From Chloranthus sessilifolius (Eukaryota; Streptophyta; Magnoliopsida; Chloranthales; Chloranthaceae), in contig CM037586.1 of assembly GCA_021018995.1 (NCBI GenBank), forward strand, positions 4,872,328 to 4,936,327: a stretch of DNA of 64,000 nt, in the 5' to 3' direction. The translations under genes were made by a program, and so were the position numbers. This document shows, in pieces, positions 57,415-64,000 of this stretch. Each line of letters starts with the position of its first letter. Positions within the stretch are counted from its first letter, which is position 1. The notes under the pieces were generated by a model. That model saw nothing but the letters and a program-made list of their open reading frames with translations, was not told where the DNA came from and did no database searches.

Positions 57415-57868
57415 GATGACTTATATCATCGGTAGATAATTTAAATCATCGTCCGATATCTTAAATTATCGTAGATATTTTAAATAATCGGACGATAGCT
57501 TAAATTATTGGTGATGATTTAAATTATCGTACGATATCTTAAATCATCGGCGATGATTTAAACTATCACGATATCTTAAATCATCGCGATGATTTAAATT
57601 ATCGACGATAATTTAAAACATCGGACGATATTTTTAAACCATCGGCCGATAATTTAAATGATCGCCGATGATTTAAGATATCGTCGATGATTTAAATTAT
57701 CGGACGATATTTTAAACCATCGCCGATAATTTAAATGATCGCTGATGATTTAAGATATCGTAGATAATTTAAAACATCGACGATATTTTAAACCATCGAT
57801 AATTTAAATGATCGCCCGATGATTTAAGATATCGTGATAATTTAAATCATCGGATGATTTAAGATATA
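57415..57868. repeat. Palindromic array 3, between the two convergent genes
   Basis: More than 20 degenerate units of 17-21 bp of the forms TTATCGNNCGATAATTTAAA and ATCATCGNNCGATGATTTAA. It lies between the ULP stop (57249) and the transposase stop (58214). Confidence 0.92.
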
Positions 57869-58213
57869 CCTTTCTGAATTGTGAAGTCTGATATCTTTGG
57901 TTTGGCTTTATGCCAATCACTAGTAAATTAAGGCGAATTTGGAAACTTTCAAATCTGTTTGAATGAATGAATGATTTATTAAGAAGCACAACAATATATT
58001 TTAGTCACAATTCCAAAAAAATATATTAAAAGACATTGTAGATGTTGATCGCTCTTTTATTGAGGTTTAATCTGTTTATATTGAAGGAAAGAAAAAGAGA
58101 AAAAAAAAAATACTCTTCTATAATGAAATCATTGGAAGCTCGATTGCCACTAGGTCTAATCTAATCTAAATCTCTTTTCAATCTCAACCTTTGATGTAAT
58201 ATAAGTTAATTTC

Positions 58214-60851
58214 AAATATTAACAAATTTACACGAGCGACGATTATGACCGTACTTGTTACAATTTTTACATTGTAGTGGTCGAACTTCCCCTTTAGATC
58301 TTGTTCTCCTTTTCTTCGGACGGCCGGCTTGACGTATTTTGTGGGGAGGCAAAACTTGAATGTCTTTTATTTGCGAAGTCCATTGGCGCTTGTCAACGGT
58401 CGGGACAAAGTGTTCTTTATAAGTTTCCCTAAATAAGTCACTGGTAAACCAGTGTTCACAAAATTGGGGGATCTCTCTTTCTCTGTTTCGGCGCGATAAT
58501 GCGGCAATCGCGATGTGAACATGGTAATCCAAGAATAGCCCAACTGCATGTACATGTTCGCGATTCTAGATCGACCTTTGTGAGTGTAATCACCACGTTT
58601 AACTTGAAATATATCACGACCATATGGTACGTTTTTCGGCGGGCCCATCACGAATTTCTTTTATGTGTTTTTCGCCATCCGGTGTTAACACATGTGTCAT
58701 TTATTTCCTTCCTCCTGACGACGAAGATAAAATTCGGCTACTTTTGTGCGAATAGTTTCTAACATGCTCACAATCGGTTCCTCCCTGGCTATTTTCAACA
58801 CACTATTTATGCTTTCAGCTATATTAGTTGTCAACATATCATAACGCCTCCCTTGGAAATAAGCGCGTGCCCAGAAATGATCACCAATTTCTTTAATCCA
58901 TTTTGTACATTCCGGCGGGGCGTCGTCTTCTATTTTTCGCATAATTCTTTTAAATTTTGCTTCTGAAAATGCACGGGCAGCAACCCAAAAAAGCGGTCTA
59001 GAGATTGTATCCTTATATTTATCAAACAGATTTAGAGCCAGGTGTCGCATACAGTAGCTGTGAAAGGCATTAGGAAAAACTTTTTCTACTGCTTCCATCA
59101 AACCTTTCTGTCTGTCTGATATCAAAACAAACTGTTTTTCAAATTCACCGATTACACGTCTCCCTAATAGATCAAGAAACCATGTCCAATGGTCTTCATT
59201 TTCTTTCGGTACAACGCCGAACGCTATAGGAAATAAATGTCTATTCCCGTCTATCCCCGTAGCTATTAACAACACTCCCTTATATCGTCGCTGTCGTTCC
59301 ATCTACATAATTATTCTTCATAAAGTATTGCGAAAGCTTCGAATGCAAGGTCCGAATGCCACGAAGAATCTCTGAAATGCATTATCAGGCTCGAGACACA
59401 ATTCGGTCTGTATGTCTGGATCGACCCGCTGTAATTCGGCAACATATGACGGTAACATCTTAAATTGCTCCTTCCAACTACCTCGGATGTCATTCAATGC
59501 CATTTCTTTTCCTCTCCATGCTTTCCAGTAACCTACTGTTATACCGTATTTTTTTTCAATATCAAAAATTATTGAAGCAGGAGTCTCGTCAAAACCCTTT
59601 AATAGTTTATCTCTAACGAATGAAGCTATCACGATGTCGTACATTGGCGATGTCCGCTTCAAAGTCGGCATTCCGCACGTGTGTTCGGGTGGAAAGTTTT
59701 CACGACAAAGCGTGTCTCGCCTACTAATTTCGATGCATGTATTCGCCAAGCACATCCTACTTCAACACACCTCATGATTACTCAAGAGGACTGGTTTTAT
59801 TGGTTTAATCGAAAATTATTTGTCATCGCAAATTCTTTAAGAACTTTTTGAAATGATTTCTTATTTCTAAACGCCTGACCAATGGTAATCGTTCCCCTTC
59901 ATACAGTTCCTCATCGTCTGAATCCATGTACTCCCCTTCCGAGTCATTGTCGATAGTCTTCGTCCCACCGAGAGGTTGATCAATTCCCTATTAGTATAAA
60001 CACGCGAAGTGGGAGACGGCGGGCTTCATTATTTTCGGGATCACTATCACGTCATCATTTGGATGGTTATTACGTGATTGGGATTGAGCCCATCGATGTA
60101 CGCTTGGTTGATGTGCAGTTGTTTGGATTGATGTTAGCCGATGCGAGAACGTTTGATGTATGAGAGGTCGATTACATTGAAGGCTCGATTATCGTTGGCT
60201 CGGCTATTTGTTCTAAGGCCATTGATATGGACTAAGGCCGACTAAAAAGCGTTTCCCAGCGATTTACCGAATCGAAGTTGAACTGAGATGTATCATGCAT
60301 CGATTCATTTGATGAGAATATCCTTGATCTTCAACTCGGAATGTCGAATAGGGTTGCTCGAAAGTTTCTTTGTGAGGCGGAATCCTATATTTATATTTCT
60401 ATCATCGTCGGCTATTATCGGTGCAACAATGTTCTCCTCTTCATACCGTATTCCTTGATTTTCAATCAAATGTTCTGTTCCAACACCATGATCATCTTCG
60501 TTGGTTTCCTTAAACGGTTGAAATGTTTCTAAAGACGGCCAAATTTCGCTACGAGTGACTAATGATTTTCGATATAAATATTTATAACACCATCACCGAT
60601 CGATATGCTCTAAATAAGTTTGTAAGATCATCGAGTCGGACAATTGACAAATACAAGCTCATTCCCTATGCGTAATGAAACAAAATGTAATAGAATGTTC
60701 TTCATTGTGTCCGACTGACTTTGTACATTTTCTCTATAAACTCAGCAAATGATATATTCTCCGTGACAGTGACAATCCTCCGATGTCCTCCGTTGTAAGT
60801 ATTATCTCTCACGCGTACGAAATCAAAATGGCAAAGAAGGGGAACATCCAT
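58214..60851 (-). pseudogene. MuDR-type transposase of the ULP-MULE
   Basis: From ATG at 60851 the minus strand reads MDVPLLCHFDFVRVRD, then GGHRRIVTVTENISFAEFIE, the N-terminal domain of plant MULE transposases. An acidic stretch (DNDSEGEYMDSDDEELYEGE, about 59950) and the DNA-binding region (CVEVGCAWRIHAS, about 59740) follow. The best-kept part is the DDE core: the first Asp in YVDGT near 59295, HLFPIAFGVVPKENEDHWTW near 59220, and the second Asp in LISDRQKGLMEAVEKVFPNA near 59120. NIAESINSVLKIAREEPIVS follows near 58790. The end has a SWIM-like zinc finger (58530-58440) and a zinc knuckle CKNCNKYGHNRRSC (58275-58235). Frameshifts occur right after VDGT and near 58690, and stops occur in the N-terminal part. 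Confidence 0.82.
59880..60760 (-). other. Transposase N-terminal region, largely out of frame
   Basis: Between the N-terminal domain and the DNA-binding region, the minus strand carries low-complexity, acidic and Asp/Glu-rich coding remains with several stops. No separate gene is seen. Confidence 0.5.
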
Positions 60852-60999
60852 TTCAACCTACAATATTTACAAAATTAAAATTAAAATTAGTTGTTTATAA
60901 AGAGTTATACTTGACTTAGCGCTACAATTGCTTAAAAATATTATTAAAAAAATTAAAGGAATGAAAACTTTAGAGTTTTTGTCAATCATAGGTTATCGC

Positions 61000-61306
61000 T
61001 CGATATCCTAAGATATATAGCCGATGGATGGACTTTTAACGTAAACCATAATCCAAAAACAAAAAAAAAAACCTCTTAAGTTATCAGCCGATAACTTAAG
61101 ATATCGACCGATATCTTAAGATATCGGTCGACATCTTAAGTTATCGGCCGACATCTTAAGTTATCGGCCGACATCTTAAGATATCGGCCGACATCTTAAG
61201 ATATCGGTCGATAACTTAAGATATCGGTCGATAACTTAAGATATCGGTCGATATCTTAAGATATCGGTCGATATCTTAAGTTATCGACCGATATCTTAAG
61301 ATATCT
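61000..61306. repeat. Palindromic array 4, upstream of the transposase gene
   Basis: From 61081 to 61300 there are eleven units of exactly 20 bp. The type unit is ATATCGGTCGATATCTTAAG, with TTATCGGCCGACATCTTAAG variants. It starts about 150 bp upstream of the transposase ATG at 60851. Units here have ATATC arms and CTTAAG links, unlike the TTATC arms and TTTAAA links of array 2. Confidence 0.95.
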
Positions 61307-61504
61307 TGGACTTCCTACGATGTTGCGAGAAATTTGGAAAACAATAACTTAAAAGATATTGTACTCGATATCTTACCTAGCCTGTTGTATTCTCTATGTT
61401 ATACGACCTTTAGTGGAATCTCGAAATCGCTTTCCAAGAGAGATAAAAATTGTTAAAAGATGGTACAAAAATTCTAGATTCAATGCTTGCATAGAGAAGC
61501 ATAT

Positions 61505-61623
61505 ATATAGATATCTGACGTGCACCCGACTAGGCTTGGAGCTGGCCATTTATGCAAGGATTGAAACTATAGGGCCGTTTCTGCAAATACGCAAACATAT
61601 AGGGCCGAAAGTGCAAATTTCCC
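61505..61623. repeat. Terminal inverted repeat, right, of the ULP-MULE
   Basis: Reverse complement of 53385-53505, ending ..GCAAATTTCCC. Confidence 0.92.
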
Positions 61624-61889
61624 GATTTATAAATATCACTCCCCGTTTCGCTTATTTATAATTAAAAAACCTCTTAATTTATAATTTTGTGGTTAAATAA
61701 CACATCGAGTAACCATTCTCTTAATGGACGTCTCTAAAACGGCAAAGTACACTTAACACCTACATTTTTTTTTTTTTTTTTTCTCGTGTTAGAAATATTT
61801 CTTCGACATCACTTTACTATTTCAAAGACAGCGTTAAATGGAACAGAAGTCAATCGAAGGTCTTGTTTTAATACAAAAATGTAAATTAG

Positions 61890-62542
61890 GAGGTTATTTG
61901 CAAATATACCAAAACATAGGAGATATATGCAAAAAAAACTATAAAATTAATAGTATATTTGGTTTACTTCCTAGCCATTTTAGATGACATTTTACCTAAT
62001 CTTTGTATTAAAGATCTCAAAAAGCTACCAAGTCACTTGGTACTCCTGCTGCCTGCATGTTCGCTTACCAATTATTTTTATTATCATGTTTGCCATCGAT
62101 TGTGTATACAGTCGATGTCGACTGTTAAAACAGTCGGCACCGACTGTGTTAAGAGTCGCTATCGACTATTTTAAAAGTCGGCATCAACCGTATTAAGAGT
62201 CGGTATCGGCTGTTTAAATTTTTATTTATTTATTTTTTTTTTTTTAAGAGGCGATATCGCCTTATAAAGGTGCATCTGGGTCAATCCAAATAACAGATCG
62301 GAATAAATTGGATTGAGGAGAAGGCGTCGTCACCTTCGTCACCTCTGATTTTTAGAAACTGCAGCAGATTAAAATGAGGAAGAAGATGATGTTTTTGTAC
62401 ATTAAAGAAAAGGGGTAATTTAGACTTTTTGCTATTCTTAGGGTCGGCTAAGCTTCCAGCTGGTCGATTTGGGTAAAGGTGAAACTATAGGGGTCTCTGT
62501 AGTAAAAGATACATCTGACAGGGTCGATCAGGTAAATTTCCC
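61890..62542. mobile_element. Possible non-autonomous relative of the ULP-MULE
   Basis: Read on the minus strand from 62542, the end is GGGAAATTTACCTGATCGAC, then ..GACCCCTATAGTTTCACC. The ULP-MULE end has GGGAAATTTGC..CGGCCCTATAGTTTCAACC at matching spacing. The left limit is uncertain: GAGGTTATTTGCAAATATACC near 61890 has the same layout but is diverged. No target duplication is found. It holds its own palindromic array (62108-62213). Confidence 0.45.
62108..62213. repeat. Palindromic array with AGTCGRYATCGACT core
   Basis: About five units of 20-22 bp of the form AGTCGGCATCGACTGTTTTAA. The type resembles the ULP-MULE arrays in length, in arm-plus-link build and in the AT-rich link, but the core is different. 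A further palindrome, GGCGATATCGCC, lies at about 62252-62263. Confidence 0.8.
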
Positions 62543-62948
62543 TTATAACAGGTGGTCCACACGACCTAAGACATGATCACTTCCCACTAATTTCAAGTTT
62601 CACGAAAACCGTGAAAAACTTGATCCCTTATCCTTAATCTTATGGACGGTAAATTGCCCTCTTTCTCATTTCAAATTCTCGAGAAAAATACATGCAAATT
62701 GACTTGGTGAGCAGTCAACCATGCAAAAGTAAGACAACCCTCAAATGGCCAGCCCTTGTGACCTACGCGCACAACTAAAATGGTGAGCCTAAAAATTCAA
62801 ATTTCCAAGCTTATCAGTTCCCACCAAGCCATCTAAGTTTACTGTTGACCCTAGAAGCCTATATATATATATATATATATATATCCATACTTCCTTCTTC
62901 ATCTCTACTAAACCACACTTCTTCTCTAAGCTCCTCTCTATCATCTTC
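62543..62948 (+). promoter_or_regulatory. Peroxidase promoter and 5' UTR
   Basis: A TA run (62859-62884) provides TATA-like sequence 64-90 bp before the start codon. It is followed by a CT-rich leader (CTTCCTTCTTCATCTCTAC and on), usual for plant 5' UTRs. The rest of the stretch shows no other gene. Confidence 0.6.
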
Positions 62949-63347
62949 ATGGAGAGCTTCTACAACCAATTTGCACTACTCTTCATTCTCTCACTAACCT
63001 TGGCCACCACCCATGTTCAAGGCCAAGGCACAGAAGTCGGATTCTACTCATCTGCGTGCCCTCAAGCCGAATCTGTAGTACGATCAACCGTAGAAGCGCA
63101 TTTTGGCTCCGATCCCAATGTTGCACCAGGATTACTTAGAATGCATTTCCATGACTGCTTTGTCCAAGGGTGTGATGCCTCTATTCTCATTAATGGTCCT
63201 TCAACAGAGAAAAATGCACTGCCCAATCTTCTATTAAGGGGCTACGATGTTATTGATGATGCAAAGTCTCAGCTCGAAGCTGCATGCCCTGGTGTCGTCT
63301 CCTGTGCAGATATTCTTGCCCTAGCTGCCCGTGATTCCGTCGTTCTG
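62949..63347 (+). CDS. Class III (secretory) peroxidase, first exon
   Basis: It encodes 133 residues in phase 0 before a GT donor (CTG|GTAAAT). Residues 1-25 ([20 protein letters not shown] and on) form a signal peptide, with cleavage likely before QGTEVGFY. The heme-pocket distal Arg64 and His68 are in [18 protein letters not shown]. Asp69 and the neighbouring Gly74, Asp76 and Ser78 form the first calcium site. Cys37, 70, 75, 113 and 119 match conserved disulfide cysteines. [18 protein letters not shown] is the helix before the substrate channel. The proximal heme-binding His and the rest are in later exons outside the window. Role by family: haem enzyme of the apoplast or vacuole that oxidises phenolics with hydrogen peroxide. 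The exon appears intact. Confidence 0.95.
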
Positions 63348-64000
63348 GTAAATAATTATTGATATAATATGATCCTTTACCTATTAAAAAAAAAAAAAAA
63401 AAAAAAAAAAAGGCCTTTTTCTCTTAATTTTTTATTTTGATTATCTTAGAGTGACGGTTCAAATAATTTTTTTGATAACTTACGGTATCCCAAGCTTTTC
63501 ATGAATTACACACCCTATGGGGCATCTATTTGCCACATAACCCGAACCCACGACCTTTGCTAACACACCAAAGTGACACCCCATGGTGTGTGGTATATAT
63601 AGATACCATTGGTTGTTATCATAACAATATACAAGCCACATAATTTAAAATAGACATTTCCTATTGGTTAGGAATTTAATAGAAGATAAAAACTAGAGAT
63701 ATTAAAGAAGTATTAGGACTTTAGAGATCTTATAGAATCTTCTTGAGAACGGTTAATACCCCCGCAAACTGATGGGTAGAGATTGCACCATTAGATTGTC
63801 CCGAAGCTTGATGAAACGAACAGTTGTTAAACCTTTGGAGAAAATATTGACAACCTGATTGACCGTTGAGATGTATCGAACTTTGATATCTTTGCGGACC
63901 ACTCACTCATTGACAAAATGATAATCTACCTCGATGTGCTTTGTATGGGCATGAAACACGGGATTAGATGCCAAAGCCATTTCGCAAATGTTATCACACC
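63348..64000 (+). other. Peroxidase intron, continuing past the window
   Basis: It starts GTAAAT and contains a run of about 26 A (63386-63411). From about 63583 it contains an antisense Copia element. No acceptor or second exon is seen before the window ends, so the intron is at least 650 bp and probably several kb. Confidence 0.75.
63583..64000 (-). mobile_element. Copia LTR retrotransposon (3' part), antisense in the peroxidase intron, cut by window end
   Basis: The minus strand from 64000 reads Copia RNase [21 protein letters not shown] and DIKVRYISTVNQV. It then runs to a purine tract (GCGGGGG) at 63759-63765 and an LTR extending left of 63758. The far LTR edge is placed near 63583 (TGGTGTGTGG) with low certainty. 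The element looks broken, with at least one break in the short part seen. The age cannot be judged without the other LTR. Confidence 0.75.

Larger units (their letters stand above)
53385..61623. mobile_element. ULP1-bearing Mutator-like element (Kaonashi/CUMULE type), 8,239 bp
   Basis: GATTTATAA at 53376-53384 and 61624-61632 is a perfect 9-bp target duplication. The ends are inverted repeats of about 120 bp whose first 60 or so bases are nearly identical. Both start GGGAAATTTGCACTTTCGGC. The element holds two convergent genes: a ULP1-type cysteine protease gene on the plus strand (53992-57249) and a MuDR-type transposase on the minus strand (58214-60851). Four arrays of roughly 20-bp palindromic units lie at 53748-53903, 55364-55643, 57415-57868 and 61000-61306. 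The clean ends point to a fairly recent insertion, although both genes already carry frame damage. Confidence 0.92.

Noticed and set aside
57420-57868. Array 3 as a possible origin or centromeric satellite
   Set aside because: It is short, degenerate and confined to the MULE, with the same unit type as the element's other arrays.
61081-61300. Regular 20-bp array that could suggest CRISPR
   Set aside because: There are no unique spacers between repeats, the units are contiguous palindromes, and the genome is a plant's.

Overview
The window is nuclear DNA of a flowering plant with a repeat-rich, probably woody-type genome. The signs are spliced genes with GT-AG introns, plant LTR retrotransposons (Copia, and chromoviruses of the CRM type), plant L1 and RTE LINEs, Mutator-like (MULE) and hAT elements, and the first exon of a class III peroxidase. 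The species cannot be named from the sequence. Two host genes are visible, both on the + strand. The first is an RBM42-like RNA-binding protein gene. Its last four coding exons lie at 15390-15487, 44458-44554, 45100-45185 and 45296-45349. The second is a class III peroxidase starting at 62949 and running off the right end.

The RBM42-like gene explains most of the layout. The exon at 15390 carries RNP2 of the RRM and the exon at 44458 carries RNP1. They are separated by a 28,970-bp intron that is almost wholly transposon. No upstream exon is seen in positions 1-15389, so that stretch is probably also intron. It holds, from the left, a non-autonomous large-LTR element (1-4230, minus), an L1 3' end (4231-4919), and a Copia element (about 4920-14811, minus). 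The Copia is interrupted by a hAT MITE (6181-6556) and a CRM-type chromovirus (6954-13376, with matching 5-bp target duplications). The giant intron holds a MULE that has lost its transposase core (16599-22355) and a probable L1 lying in pieces between 22356 and about 39620. That L1 is split by a second chromovirus (22862-27214) and by an LTR-like block that itself holds a third chromovirus (29549-36284, minus). Next comes a minus-strand L1 split by an RTE LINE (40091-about 43085), and the RTE holds a hAT MITE (40528-40713). The short next intron (545 bp) is 77% a Mutator-type MITE with a perfect 9-bp target duplication.

From 45350 to 53384 the DNA is intergenic. It has at least six MITE-like elements, microsatellites, a poly(A)-only retroinsertion and no convincing gene.

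From 53385 to 61623 lies the most interesting element, an 8.2-kb MULE with a perfect 9-bp target duplication and nearly identical terminal inverted repeats. It carries a transposase gene on the minus strand and a ULP1-type (C48) SUMO-protease-like gene on the plus strand, as in the Kaonashi/CUMULE group. Four arrays of about 20-bp units, each reading the same on both strands, lie beside its two genes: upstream of each gene, in an intron, and between their 3' ends. A second shorter stretch to its right (about 61890-62542) ends in a related terminus and has its own array of the same design with a different core.

The right end (62543-64000) is the peroxidase promoter, its first exon, and an intron already invaded by an antisense Copia element. 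LTR elements are described here as fossils: parts, ends, target duplications and rough age only.
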